Source: JAURVT01 sp049059935
GTDB lineage: Bacteria; Actinomycetota; Actinomycetes; Propionibacteriales; Nocardioidaceae
Direction of reading: 5' to 3'
Length of the DNA: 64,000 nt
Assembly: GCF_049059935.1 (NCBI RefSeq)
Contig: NZ_JBMGQR010000009.1
Coordinates: 36,503 to 100,502, forward strand
Shown: positions 24,240-33,007 of the stretch, one piece after another
How the letters are laid out: each line of letters starts with the position of its first letter
How positions within the stretch are numbered: position 1 is the first letter of the stretch
Translations under genes and position numbers: made by a program
The notes under the pieces: model-generated
What the model saw: only the letters and a program-made list of their open reading frames with translations
Database searches by the model: none
What the model was told of the DNA's origin: nothing

Positions 24240-24575
24240 ATGCGCGCGTGGACGTACGCCGGCATGCTCGTGTTCGTCCTGCTGGCGACGCTGCCGCTCG
24301 AGGTGTTCCTCGGCACCCGCGTCTACGCCCGCCTGCGCCGTCTCGCGCTGACGCTGCTGTGCGTCGCGCCGGTCTTCGTCGTCTGGGACCTGCTCGCGAT
24401 CCACGCCGGTCACTGGTCGTTCGACCTCGACCAGACGCTCGGCGTCGTGCTGCCCGGCGACCTGCCGCTCGAGGAGCTGCTGTTCTTCGTCGTGGTGCCG
24501 GTGGCGTCGGTGCTGTCGCTCGAGGCGGTGCGCCGCGTCCGTGGGTGGACGGTCGGCGACGAGGTGGAGCGGTGA
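24240..24575 (+). CDS. crtYc: Lycopene cyclase subunit, CrtYc/CrtYe type
   Basis: 111 residues from ATG 24240 with GGGAGG upstream. Three membrane helices and the cyclase motif LPLEELLFF (Pro-x-Glu-Glu) near residue 80, diagnostic of the small actinobacterial heterodimeric cyclases. Works with the next gene's product to close one or both lycopene ends; the ring type (beta or epsilon) cannot be read from sequence. No lycopene elongase (CrtEb, UbiA-type) is in the window, so C40 rather than C50 carotenoid is favoured. Confidence 0.88.
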   Translation: MRAWTYAGMLVFVLLATLPLEVFLGTRVYARLRRLALTLLCVAPVFVVWDLLAIHAGHWSFDLDQTLGVVLPGDLPLEELLFFVVVPVASVLSLEAVRRVRGWTVGDEVER

Positions 24576-24967
24576 CGCACACCGAGGTGTCGCTGGTCGC
24601 CGTCGCGCTCACCGTGGTGCTCGACCTGTGGGTGCTGCGGACGCGTCTGCTCACCCACCGCGCCTACTGGGTGTCGTACGCGATCGTGCTGTTCTTCCAG
24701 CTGCTCACCAACGAGTGGCTGACGTCGCGCGGCGTCTTCCGCTACGACCCCGACGCGATCCTGGGCTGGCGCATCGGGCACGCGCCGGTCGAGGACTTCC
24801 TCTTCGGCTACGCCCTGGTCACCCAGTCGATGATCTGGTGGGTGTTCTGGGGCCGCCGCGGCGTGCAGCGCGAGGAGACTCCCGTCGGCGGGCTCGTCGG
24901 GCAGCGGCGAGACGCGGCAGCGCGGTCCGCAGCCGACGGGGCAGCGACACCGCCACGCGCTGGTTGA
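24572..24967 (+). CDS. crtYd: Lycopene cyclase subunit, CrtYd/CrtYf type
   Basis: 131 residues from a GTG overlapping the crtYc stop (GTGA). Helices with LLTNEWLTSRGVFRYD and the second cyclase motif APVEDFLFG at about residues 66-74, then TQSMIWWVFWG. The last 35 residues are hydrophilic and low in complexity, and are encoded opposite the end of crtB: the two genes overlap tail to tail by 149 bp. The partner subunit is immediately upstream; both are needed in characterised systems. Confidence 0.87.
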   Translation: MTHTEVSLVAVALTVVLDLWVLRTRLLTHRAYWVSYAIVLFFQLLTNEWLTSRGVFRYDPDAILGWRIGHAPVEDFLFGYALVTQSMIWWVFWGRRGVQREETPVGGLVGQRRDAAARSAADGAATPPRAG

Positions 24968-25775
24968 GCACGTCGTGGTCGGCGCGCTCGACCGCGTCGA
25001 GGATGCCGCCGTACAGCGTGAACGCGGTGCGCACGCAGTCGCGGCTCGTCGGCTCGAGCATGTCGATGCCGGGCTCGGCCTCGGCGTACAGCGAGCGGGC
25101 GCGCGCCACCTCGTGCCGGACGAGCGCGCGGACGCCGTCCGACACCGGACCGGGTCGCAGGTCGTCGGGCGTGACGCCGAACGCGTCGAGGTCCTCCATC
25201 GGCAGGTACACCCGTCCGCGGACGAGGTCCTCGGCGACGTCGCGGATGAAGTTCGTCAGCTGGAACGCCTCGCCGAGCGTCCGGGCCCGCGGGTACGCCT
25301 CCGGCGTCAGCACGCCGAGCACGGGCGTCATCTGCAGCCCGATCACCGCGGCCGAGCCGTACATGTACGCGCGCAGGTCGTCGTACGTCCGGTAGCGCGT
25401 GACGGTGATGTCCTGGCGCATCGAGGCCAGGAACGCCTCGACGTGGGCGACGGGGATGTCGTACCGGTGCATGGTGTGGCCGGCCGCGGCCGCAACGGGG
25501 TCGCGGGAGCCGCCGTGGCGCAGCGCGTCCAGGAACTCCGCGCCCCAGCTGACGAGCCGGTCGGGGTCGGGCGCCTCGAGCGAGTCGACGAAGTCGTCGG
25601 CGTACCGCGCGAAGCCGTACAGCGCGTGCACGTGCGGACGCTTGTGCGGGGGCAGCAGGAGCGTCGCGAGGTAGTAGGTGCGGCCGTGCTCGGCGTTGAG
25701 CCGGCGGCACGTCTCGTACGACGCCCGCAGCGCGGGGTCGGTGATGCCGGCCGCGTCGAGCTCGCGGGTGCTCAT
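24819..25775 (-). CDS. crtB: Phytoene synthase
   Basis: 318 residues, ATGA overlap with crtI. Condenses two GGPP to phytoene. Both Asp-rich motifs are present: YADDFVDS near residue 58 and FIRDVAEDLVRGRVYLP near residue 168, the latter a textbook squalene/phytoene-synthase signature. The C-terminal 40 residues are Arg/Ala-rich and lie over crtYd on the other strand. Third gene of crtE-crtI-crtB. Soluble, membrane-associated enzyme. Confidence 0.93.
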   Translation of the reverse strand: MSTRELDAAGITDPALRASYETCRRLNAEHGRTYYLATLLLPPHKRPHVHALYGFARYADDFVDSLEAPDPDRLVSWGAEFLDALRHGGSRDPVAAAAGHTMHRYDIPVAHVEAFLASMRQDITVTRYRTYDDLRAYMYGSAAVIGLQMTPVLGVLTPEAYPRARTLGEAFQLTNFIRDVAEDLVRGRVYLPMEDLDAFGVTPDDLRPGPVSDGVRALVRHEVARARSLYAEAEPGIDMLEPTSRDCVRTAFTLYGGILDAVERADHDVLNQRVAVSLPRRLRTALPRLAAARRARRRESPRAARRGGPRTPTRSSTG

Positions 25776-27271
25776 CGCCAGGTCCGTGACTGGTAGCCCG
25801 GCTGCGGGCCGGTGATGCGCTCGGCGGCCAGCCGGCCCGAGATCAGCACCATCGGCACGCCGACGCCGGGCGTGGTGCCCGACCCGGTGAACACGACGTT
25901 GTCGCCCCAGATGTTGCGCGGACGGAACGGTCCGGTCTGCCCGAACGAGTGCGCGGCGGCGAACGGCGCGCCGCGCTCCATGCCCTGGCGCTCCCAGTCG
26001 AGCGGAGTCGTCACGTGCTCGACCTCGATCGCGTCGCCGAAGCCGGGGTAGCCGCGCTGCTCCAGCGTGCGCACCACCTGGTCGCGGTACCGCGGGCCGA
26101 ACTCGGTCCAGTCGATGTCGGCGTCGAGGTTGGGCGTCGGGAACAGGACGTAGTAGCTGTGCTTGCCGGCCGGGGCGAGCGAGGGATCCATGTGCGTCGG
26201 CACGGTGACGAGCAGCGACGGGTCGGACATCACCGTCCGCTGGTCGATCAGCTCGTCGAACACGCCCTCCCAGGAGTGCCCGAACGAGATGTTGTGCAGG
26301 GCACCGGGGGAGTAGTCGGCGCTCGAGCCGGCGAGCATCAGGAAGCACGACGGCGAGTAGCTGAGCCGCTTGACGCGGCGCGGCGTCTGGCCGAGCAGGT
26401 CGCGGTACGCCACCGGGAGGTCGGGGTTGAGCACGACGGCGTCGCACGCGATGCGCTCGCCGTCGGCGGTGTGCACGGCGACGGCGCGGCGCCCCTGCAG
26501 CTCGACGCGGTCGACGGTGGTGCCGTACCTGAACGTGACGCCGTGCTTCTCGGCCGCTCCGGCGAGCGCGCGCGGCACGGCGTTCATGCCGCCCTTGGCG
26601 AAGAACACGCCGGCCACCGAGTCCATGTAGGCGATCACGCTGTAGATCGCGAGCGCGTCGTACGGCGACAGGCCCGCGTACATCGCCTGGAAGCTGTAGA
26701 CCTTCTGCAGCCGCTCGTCCTTGAGGTACTGCGCGACCTTGGGCGCCATCTTCCGGAACCCGCCGACGGCCGCGAGCCGGGCCAGGTTCGGGCCCAGCAC
26801 GGACAGCGGGCTGTCCATGTTGGTGTCGATGAAGTCGCGCATCTCGTAGCGGTAGACCTTCGACACGAAGTCCACGAAGTCGCGGTACCCCTTCGCGTCC
26901 TCGGGGCCGCAGACCTCGGCGATCTCCTGGGCCATCTGGTCGGGGTCGGCGTGCACGTCGAGCCTGGAGCCGTCGGCGTACGTCGCCCGGTACAGCGGGG
27001 CGACGGGCTCGAGGTCGAGCCAGGCGTCCATGTCCTCGCCGACGCAGTCGAACGCGTCGCGGATCAGGTCGGGCATCGTCAGCACGGTCGGGCCGGTGTC
27101 GAAGGTGTAGCCGTCGGCGCGGACGACGCCCGCGCGTCCACCTGGCTCGTCCTCGCGCTCGATGACGGTGACCTCGCGTCCGGCACCGGCGAGGCGCAGC
27201 GCGGCCGAGAGCCCGCCCAACCCCGCCCCGACGACGACGACGTGGTCGGTGGGGCCCTTGACGGTGCGCAT
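25772..27271 (-). CDS. crtI: Phytoene desaturase
   Basis: 499 residues. FAD-binding VVVVGAGLGGLSAALRLAG from residue 11, then EDEPGGRAG, DTGPTVLTMPDL, and the C-terminal FTGSGTTPGVGVPMVLISG that ends all bacterial-type CrtI proteins. Converts phytoene to lycopene in four desaturation steps on the membrane face. The ATG overlaps the crtE stop by one base (TGATG), and its own stop overlaps crtB by four. Start chosen for this coupling. The sequence is clearly more canonical than the second CrtI-like protein at 19177. Confidence 0.94.
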   Translation of the reverse strand: MRTVKGPTDHVVVVGAGLGGLSAALRLAGAGREVTVIEREDEPGGRAGVVRADGYTFDTGPTVLTMPDLIRDAFDCVGEDMDAWLDLEPVAPLYRATYADGSRLDVHADPDQMAQEIAEVCGPEDAKGYRDFVDFVSKVYRYEMRDFIDTNMDSPLSVLGPNLARLAAVGGFRKMAPKVAQYLKDERLQKVYSFQAMYAGLSPYDALAIYSVIAYMDSVAGVFFAKGGMNAVPRALAGAAEKHGVTFRYGTTVDRVELQGRRAVAVHTADGERIACDAVVLNPDLPVAYRDLLGQTPRRVKRLSYSPSCFLMLAGSSADYSPGALHNISFGHSWEGVFDELIDQRTVMSDPSLLVTVPTHMDPSLAPAGKHSYYVLFPTPNLDADIDWTEFGPRYRDQVVRTLEQRGYPGFGDAIEVEHVTTPLDWERQGMERGAPFAAAHSFGQTGPFRPRNIWGDNVVFTGSGTTPGVGVPMVLISGRLAAERITGPQPGYQSRTWR

Positions 27272-28380
27272 CAGGCGGTTCTCCGGGTCGAGGTGACGGC
27301 GAGGTCGGCGAGCACCAGGTGGGCGTCGTCGGGAAGCTGGAGGGCGTGCAGGTGGGTCTCGGCCTCGGCGACGAGCGCGTCGATCCGCGCCTCCACCTCG
27401 TCCACCGCCCCGGTGTCGACGAGGACGCGGGCCAGCACCGAGCGGCCGTCGTCGTCGAGGTCGGGGTCGCCGAGGAGGCCGTCGAGGTGGGCGCGCTGCT
27501 GGAGCCCGGCCCGCTCGCGGGCGATCGCGACGAGCAGCGTCTTCTTGCCCTCGCGGAGGTCGTCGCCCACGGGCTTGCCGGTGGTGGCGGGGTCGCCGAA
27601 CACGCCGAGCAGGTCGTCGCGCAGCTGGAACGCCTCACCCACCGGGAGCCCGAACGCGGCGTAGCCGTCGAGCAGCTCGCGGGGCGCCCCGGCCAGCGCA
27701 CCACCGAGCACGAGCGGGTGCTCGACGCTGTACTTGGCGCTCTTGTAGCGCAGCACGGTGGCGGACGCGTCCGCACGGACGCCGGGTCGGGCCTGCTCGA
27801 GGACGTCGAGGTACTGCCCGCCCATCACCTGGGTCCGCATCTGCGCGTAGACGCGGCGCGCACGCCGGACGGCCGCGGGCGAGGCGCCGCAGTCGGCGAG
27901 CATCTCGTCGGACCAGCTGAGCAGCAGGTCGCCGACGAGCAGCGCCGCGCCGTCACCGAACTGGACGGGGTCGCCGTCCATCGCCCCGTCGCGGTGCTGG
28001 TCGGCGAAGCGCAGGTGCGTGCTCGGCATCCCGCGACGGGTGTCGCTGCGGTCCATCAGGTCGTCGTGGACGAGCGCCGCGGCGTGGAAGAGCTCGAGCG
28101 AGGCGGCGGCGCGGACGGCGACGTCGGAGTCGGGCTCGCCGGCCCCGCGCCAGCCCCAGTAGCAGAAGCTCGCCCGCACCCGCTTGCCGCGGGCGACGAG
28201 GTCGCGGGCGGCGTCGACCACGGGCGCCAGGTCGGGGCTGACGTCCAGCAGCATCTGCGCACGCTCGTCCACCAGCTCGACCAACCGGGTCCGGACCCGC
28301 TCCCCGAGGGGGGCGTCGGGCTCCGGCGTCTGGTCGAACCTCGTGTCGAGGTCGTCGGCGATGGACGTCATTGGTTCCAT
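27271..28380 (-). CDS. crtE: Geranylgeranyl pyrophosphate synthase (polyprenyl synthetase)
   Basis: 369 residues from ATG 28380; a second ATG three codons on (28371) is equally plausible, and neither has a strong ribosome site. First Asp-rich motif HDDLMDRSDTRRG at about residues 105-117; second region FQLRDDLLGVFGD, the DDxxG form common in actinobacterial CrtE. Makes GGPP for CrtB. First gene of the crtE-crtI-crtB unit. The upstream 119 bp also hold the divergent collagen-like gene's promoter and contain a GTCGGTTCCGAC dyad (28419-28430) of unknown meaning. Confidence 0.9.
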   Translation of the reverse strand: MEPMTSIADDLDTRFDQTPEPDAPLGERVRTRLVELVDERAQMLLDVSPDLAPVVDAARDLVARGKRVRASFCYWGWRGAGEPDSDVAVRAAASLELFHAAALVHDDLMDRSDTRRGMPSTHLRFADQHRDGAMDGDPVQFGDGAALLVGDLLLSWSDEMLADCGASPAAVRRARRVYAQMRTQVMGGQYLDVLEQARPGVRADASATVLRYKSAKYSVEHPLVLGGALAGAPRELLDGYAAFGLPVGEAFQLRDDLLGVFGDPATTGKPVGDDLREGKKTLLVAIARERAGLQQRAHLDGLLGDPDLDDDGRSVLARVLVDTGAVDEVEARIDALVAEAETHLHALQLPDDAHLVLADLAVTSTRRTA

Positions 28381-28499
28381 CGTCGGACGCCCCCGGGCAC
28401 GACGCCGAACGAAGGTGCGTCGGTTCCGACACGCGCCGACTTCTGGTCAGAATGGCTGATCGACTGCGCCAGACGGGGGAGATCCGCCACGATCCGACC

Positions 28500-29231
28500 A
28501 TGATCTCTCGTCTGCTCCGCAGCCTCCGCGAGTCCGCTGGACCGCGCACGCTCCTCGTCCTCGCCTGTGTGACCACCGTCGTCCTCTCGGTGGGCGGCGG
28601 CGCGACCGCCGCCCGGCTCATCACCGGGGCGGACATCAAGAACAGCTCGATCGAGGGCAAGGACGTCAAGAACGGCACCCTCCAGCTGCGCGACATCAGC
28701 GACGCCTCCGAGCGCAGCCTGCGTGGTCGCCCCGGTGCGACGGGAGCCACGGGCGCCAAGGGTGCGACGGGCGCCACCGGCGCCACCGGTGCGCCGGGGC
28801 CGGCGGGGTCGGACGCGCCCGGTGCGCGGTGGGTGCTCATCGACGCCACCGGTCAGATCGAGGCGCAGTCGGGCGGCTTCACGATCGCCAGCGCCTACGA
28901 CGCTCCGGGCACTCCCGCCGGTGCCGTCGGCAACGTCTACATCGATGCCGGCGAGGATCTCTCCGGCCACGCGGTCGTCGCGACCATCGCCCTGCAGAAC
29001 CAGATCGACCAGAACGGCGACACCATCACGAACGGACGCTCGCTGAACCCCGACGCCAACCCCGAGTTCTCCGGCGAGATCACCGCGACCCGCTGCGCCG
29101 TCGCGGCCATCGTCGCGTGCGCCCCGACCGGCACCAACACCCCCGAGCACCTCGTGGTCAGCCCCCGCCTCAGCGACGGCCAGGTGACCACCGCGACCAC
29201 CCGCAAGCGGTTCTACGTCGTCATCGTCTGA
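28500..29231 (+). CDS. Membrane-anchored protein with collagen-like Gly-X-Y stretch
   Basis: 243 residues from ATG 28500; in-frame ATGs at 28452 and a GTG further up are alternatives. An N-terminal signal-anchor (RTLLVLACVTTVVLSVGGG) is followed by a short DIKNSSIEGKDVKNGTLQL repeat typical of actinobacterial surface proteins. Next come about nine Gly-X-Y triplets (RGRPGATGATGAKGATG onward), then a C-terminal domain of about 130 residues without Cys pairs. Probably exported and possibly trimeric. Function unknown. Its end overlaps the LacI regulator's end by 19 bp. Confidence 0.75.
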   Translation: MISRLLRSLRESAGPRTLLVLACVTTVVLSVGGGATAARLITGADIKNSSIEGKDVKNGTLQLRDISDASERSLRGRPGATGATGAKGATGATGATGAPGPAGSDAPGARWVLIDATGQIEAQSGGFTIASAYDAPGTPAGAVGNVYIDAGEDLSGHAVVATIALQNQIDQNGDTITNGRSLNPDANPEFSGEITATRCAVAAIVACAPTGTNTPEHLVVSPRLSDGQVTTATTRKRFYVVIV

Positions 29232-30247
29232 CCGGTCGACGCCCGGACCACCAGCTCGGGCAGCAGCTGCACGTGCTCGTGCCGGTGGTCGTCGTTGTCG
29301 GCCTCGTCGATGACGAGCGCCGCGGCCGTCGAGCCGATCAGGTGCCGCGGCTGGCGCACCGAGGTGAGCGGGACGACGGCGGCCGCGGCGAAGTCGATGT
29401 CGTCGTAGCCGACGATGGCCAGGTCCGAGGGGACGTCGACGCCCAGACCGGCGCACCTCTGCAGCAGGCCGAGCGCCAGCAGGTCGTTGGCGCACACGAC
29501 GGCCGTGGGGCGCTCGGCGCGGGGGACCGCCGCGATGCGGTCGAGCGCGAGCCGGCCCTCGTCGACCGTGAGCGCGGCGGTGACCACCTCGTGCACCGCC
29601 GACGGTGACAGGCCGGCCCGGTCGACGGCGCGGCGCACGCCGGCGATCCGGTCGCGCACCTGCCCGAGGACCGCCGGGCCCCCGACGAACCCGATGCGAC
29701 GGTGGCCGGCGTCGAGCAGGTGCTGCGCGGCCAGCTCGCCGCCGAGGACGTCGTCGACCGCCACCGAGCAGTGCGTCTCGGCCTCGCGGGTGCGGTCGAC
29801 GATGACGACCGGGGTGCCGCGGCGCGGCAGCTCGGAGATCAGGGGGTGCGCGGGATCGACCGGTGTCACCATCACGCCCTGCACCCGCTGCTGCTCCAGG
29901 CGCCCGAGGTAGGCGGCCTCGCGCTGGGGGTCGTTGCTGGTGTTGCACAGGAACAGCGACAGGTCGGCCGCCTCGGCGGCGTCGCCCATCGCGGCGGCGA
30001 CGTCGGTGAAGAACGGGTTGCCGGCGTCGAGCATGACGTAGGCCAGCGTCCGGCTGCTGCCTGCACGGAGCTGCCGCGCGGTCTCGTTGCGCACGAAGCC
30101 GAGGTCGGCCATCGCGCCCTCGACGCGTTCGCGGGTCGCGTCGCTCACGCGGTCGGGGCGGTTCAGGACGTTGGACACCGTGCCGAGGCTGACCCCCGCG
30201 GCAGCCGCCACGTCCTTCACGCTCGCCGCGTGCCCGTTCCTGCGCAC
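29213..30247 (-). CDS. LacI-family regulator of the rhamnose operon
   Basis: 344 residues. The start is set at GTG 30247 because GGAAGGGG precedes it by about 8 nt. The helix-turn-helix is textbook LacI: SVKDVAAAAGVSLGTVSNVLNRPDRVS near residues 8-35 (first 19: SVKDVAAAAGVSLGTVSNV), with the hinge RQLRAGSSRTLA. The periplasmic-binding-like effector domain follows. It is transcribed divergently from the rhamnose transport and catabolic operon, with a LacI-type operator beside that promoter, so local repression relieved by rhamnose or an intermediate is likely. The effector is inferred, not visible. Confidence 0.9.
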   Translation of the reverse strand: MRRNGHAASVKDVAAAAGVSLGTVSNVLNRPDRVSDATRERVEGAMADLGFVRNETARQLRAGSSRTLAYVMLDAGNPFFTDVAAAMGDAAEAADLSLFLCNTSNDPQREAAYLGRLEQQRVQGVMVTPVDPAHPLISELPRRGTPVVIVDRTREAETHCSVAVDDVLGGELAAQHLLDAGHRRIGFVGGPAVLGQVRDRIAGVRRAVDRAGLSPSAVHEVVTAALTVDEGRLALDRIAAVPRAERPTAVVCANDLLALGLLQRCAGLGVDVPSDLAIVGYDDIDFAAAAVVPLTSVRQPRHLIGSTAAALVIDEADNDDHRHEHVQLLPELVVRASTGQTMTT

Positions 30248-30356
30248 CCGCGTCCCCTTCCGGTCGCTCCGCCGGTCAGCGTAAGGGGCACCGCGGTCAC
30301 GGTGGTGCCGACGTCGTGCCCGTCCCCCACGATCTGCGTTCACTTCCCCGAAACGC

Positions 30357-30410
30357 TTGACGCTGTGTGCGCCATCACATACTGTCCACCAAGAATTGTA
30401 ACGTTTCAAT
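30357..30410 (+). promoter_or_regulatory. Rhamnose operon promoter and LacI-type operator
   Basis: TTGACG (30357-30362), 17-nt spacer, TACTGT (30380-30385). An imperfect 16-bp palindrome ATTGTAACGTTTCAAT (30395-30410, one mismatched pair) with the central CG typical of LacI-family sites begins about 10 nt after the -10, over the start of transcription. A partial half-site (GAAACGCTT) covers the -35. GGAGG at 30413-30417 serves the first gene. Confidence 0.85.
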
Positions 30411-30422
30411 CCGGAGGTGGAC

Positions 30423-31940
30423 ATGAGCACGAGCCCGTCGAGCACGCCGACGCTCGAGCTGCGCGACGTCGCCAAGTCCTTCGGCCCCGTGGTCGCGCTG
30501 AGCTCGGCGAGCCTGTCGGTCGACGCCGGCTCGATCCACGCGCTCGTCGGCGAGAACGGGGCCGGCAAGTCGACGCTGATCAAGGTGGTGGCGGGCGTCC
30601 ACCGCCGCGACTCCGGCGACTTCCTGCTCGACGGCATCAACGTCGACTTCGGGTCGACGTCGGACTCCAAGTCCGCGGGGATCGCCGTCATCTACCAGGA
30701 GCCGACGCTCTTCCCCGACCTCTCGGTCACCGAGAACATCTTCATGGGGCGCCAGCCGCTCACCCGCGGACGCCGCGTCGACCGCGCCGCGATGTACGCC
30801 GAGGCCGAGGCGCTTTTCACCCGGCTGGGCGTCGGGCTCGACCCGCGCCGCCCCGCCCAGGGCCTGTCGATCGCCGACCAGCAGATCATCGAGATCGCCA
30901 AGGCCATCTCGCTCGACGCGCGCCTGCTGATCATGGACGAGCCCACCGCCGCACTGTCGGGCGTCGAGGTCGACCGGCTGTTCGCCGTCGCCCGCAGCCT
31001 GCGCGACGAGGGCCGCGCGCTCGTGTTCATCTCGCACCGCTTCGACGAGGTCTTCGCGCTGTGCGACGTCGTCACCGTGATGCGTGACGGCGAGTACGTC
31101 GCCACCAGGTCGATCGCCGAGACGAACGAGGACGAGATCGTCGCGCTGATGGTCGGCCGCGAGGTCGGCGACCTGTTCCCCAAGACCCCGGCCGAGGTGG
31201 GCGACGTCGTGCTGTCCGTCGACGGGCTGAGCGCCGTCGGCCAGTTCCACGACGTCAGCTTCGAGGTCCGCGAGGGCGAGATCGTCGGCCTGGCCGGGCT
31301 CGTCGGCGCGGGCCGCAGCGAGATCGCCCGCGCCGTCTTCGGCGTCGACGGCTACGACGCCGGCTCGGTGAGGATGAACGGCGCACCCGTCGCGCCGCGG
31401 AGCCCGCGGGCCGCGATCGACGCCGGCATGGCCTTCATCCCCGAGGACCGCCGCAAGCAGGGCCTGGTCACCGACGCGTCCGTCGCGCGCAACGTCGCCG
31501 GCGTGATCCGCGGTGGCCTGTCCCGTCTCGGCATCCTCACCGAGGGTGCCGAGAGCAGGGCGGCCGGGCCGTGGGCCCAGCGGCTCGAGGTCAAGACCGG
31601 CGCGCTCGACATGACCGCCGCGACCATGTCGGGCGGCAACCAGCAGAAGGTCGTCATCGCCAAGTGGCTGGCGACGAACCCCAGGCTGCTGATCATCGAC
31701 GAGCCCACCCGCGGCATCGACGTCGGCACCAAGTCCGAGGTGCACCGGCTGCTGTCCGAGCTCGCCGGGCAGGGCCTGGCGATCCTGATGATCTCCTCCG
31801 AGCTCCCCGAGGTGCTCGGGATGGCCGACCGCGTCCTCGTCGTCTGCGAGGGCCGCCTCACCGCCGACATCGCCCGCGACGACGCCACCCCCGAGACCGT
31901 CATGAGGGCCGCGACCACGAGCCTGGAGGCCCAGCGATGA
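30423..31940 (+). CDS. Sugar ABC importer, tandem ATPase (CUT2 type), probable rhamnose
   Basis: 505 residues from ATG 30423. Two ABC domains: the first has Walker A GENGAGKST at about 42-50 and LLIMDEPTAALSG; the second has LVGAGRSE in place of a full Walker A, an ABC signature MSGGNQQKVVIAKWL and LLIIDEPTRGIDVG. This asymmetry is normal for CUT2 (ribose/rhamnose-type) ATPases. Energises uptake through the two permeases that follow. First gene of an 11-gene operon; the substrate is assigned from the rhamnose enzymes downstream. Confidence 0.92.
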   Translation: MSTSPSSTPTLELRDVAKSFGPVVALSSASLSVDAGSIHALVGENGAGKSTLIKVVAGVHRRDSGDFLLDGINVDFGSTSDSKSAGIAVIYQEPTLFPDLSVTENIFMGRQPLTRGRRVDRAAMYAEAEALFTRLGVGLDPRRPAQGLSIADQQIIEIAKAISLDARLLIMDEPTAALSGVEVDRLFAVARSLRDEGRALVFISHRFDEVFALCDVVTVMRDGEYVATRSIAETNEDEIVALMVGREVGDLFPKTPAEVGDVVLSVDGLSAVGQFHDVSFEVREGEIVGLAGLVGAGRSEIARAVFGVDGYDAGSVRMNGAPVAPRSPRAAIDAGMAFIPEDRRKQGLVTDASVARNVAGVIRGGLSRLGILTEGAESRAAGPWAQRLEVKTGALDMTAATMSGGNQQKVVIAKWLATNPRLLIIDEPTRGIDVGTKSEVHRLLSELAGQGLAILMISSELPEVLGMADRVLVVCEGRLTADIARDDATPETVMRAATTSLEAQR

Positions 31941-33007
31941 GCGCGACCCAGCAGGGCGCCGACCCGTCGGTGCCCGAGTCCCTCGAGCACCTCGTCGAGC
32001 CGAGCCGGCAGTCGTCGACCCGCCGCGTGCTCACCACGGTGCTGCGCTCGCGCGAGCTCGCGATCCTGATCGTGCTGCTGCTGGTCGTCGCGGCCGCCAC
32101 CGTCGTCACGCCGAGCTTCCTGTTCAGCTCCAACAGCTGGCGCGACCTGCTGCTGACGCCGTCGATCCTGCTGCTGCTCGCCGCGGGCCAGACCGTCGTC
32201 GTCATCACCCGCAACGTCGACCTGTCGGTCGGCTCGGTGCTCGGGCTGACGGCGTACCTGACCGGCCGCCTGTTCATCGACACCGGCCTGCCGGTGGTGG
32301 CGGTGATCGTCGCGGGCGTCGTCGTCGGCATGCTGCTCGGGCTCGTCAACGGCGTGCTCGTCGCGTTCGGACGGGTGCCCGCGCTCGTCATCACGCTCGG
32401 CACCCTCTACATCTACCGAGGCGTCGTGCTCACCTGGGCGGGCAGCGACCGGATCAACGCCGACGACCTGCCGGCGTCCTTCCTGCGGCTCGGCACCCGG
32501 TCCGTCCTCAGCATCCCGGTGCTGACGATCATCGCGTTCGTCGTGCTCGCCGCCGTCGGCTACTACCTGTACGCCACCCGCGGTGGTCGCGAGATGTACG
32601 CGATCGGCTCCGACCCCGACGCCGCCGTCCTGTACGGCCTGGACGTCCGGCGCCGGGTGCTCGCGGCCTTCGCGCTCAGCGGCGCCCTGGCGGGGCTCGC
32701 GGGCGTGCTGTTCGCCGCCCGCTACGGCACCGTCAGCTCGGGCGCCGGCAACGGCATCGAGCTGCAGGCGGTGGCCGCCGTCGTCATCGGTGGCGTCGCG
32801 ATCTTCGGCGGCAGCGGCACGGTCTCGGGCGCGGCCATCGGCGCGTTCCTGCTCGTCACCATCAACCGCGCGCTGCCCATCGTCGGGATCCCCGACTTCT
32901 GGCAGCGGGCCGTCGTCGGCGCGCTGATCATCGGCGCGATCGTGCTCGACCGCGTCCTGGCCAACCGCACCGCACGCAAGCTCACCGAGGCGAGGGAAGA
33001 GTCATGA
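31937..33007 (+). CDS. Sugar ABC importer permease 1, probable rhamnose
   Basis: 356 residues, ATGA overlap with the ATPase. About nine to ten membrane helices; family landmarks are AAGQTVVVITRNVDLSVGS and AVAAVVIGGVAIFGGSGTV, the cytoplasmic coupling region of CUT2 permeases. The N-terminal 35 residues are hydrophilic. It forms a heterodimer with the next gene's product. A long extracytoplasmic loop (AGSDRINADDLPASF) is normal for the family. Confidence 0.9.
   Translation: MSATQQGADPSVPESLEHLVEPSRQSSTRRVLTTVLRSRELAILIVLLLVVAAATVVTPSFLFSSNSWRDLLLTPSILLLLAAGQTVVVITRNVDLSVGSVLGLTAYLTGRLFIDTGLPVVAVIVAGVVVGMLLGLVNGVLVAFGRVPALVITLGTLYIYRGVVLTWAGSDRINADDLPASFLRLGTRSVLSIPVLTIIAFVVLAAVGYYLYATRGGREMYAIGSDPDAAVLYGLDVRRRVLAAFALSGALAGLAGVLFAARYGTVSSGAGNGIELQAVAAVVIGGVAIFGGSGTVSGAAIGAFLLVTINRALPIVGIPDFWQRAVVGALIIGAIVLDRVLANRTARKLTEAREES

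Noticed and set aside
24819..24967. Frameshift truncating crtB or crtYd
   Set aside because: Both frames are intact with complete family motifs before the overlap; a long convergent overlap is the simpler reading.
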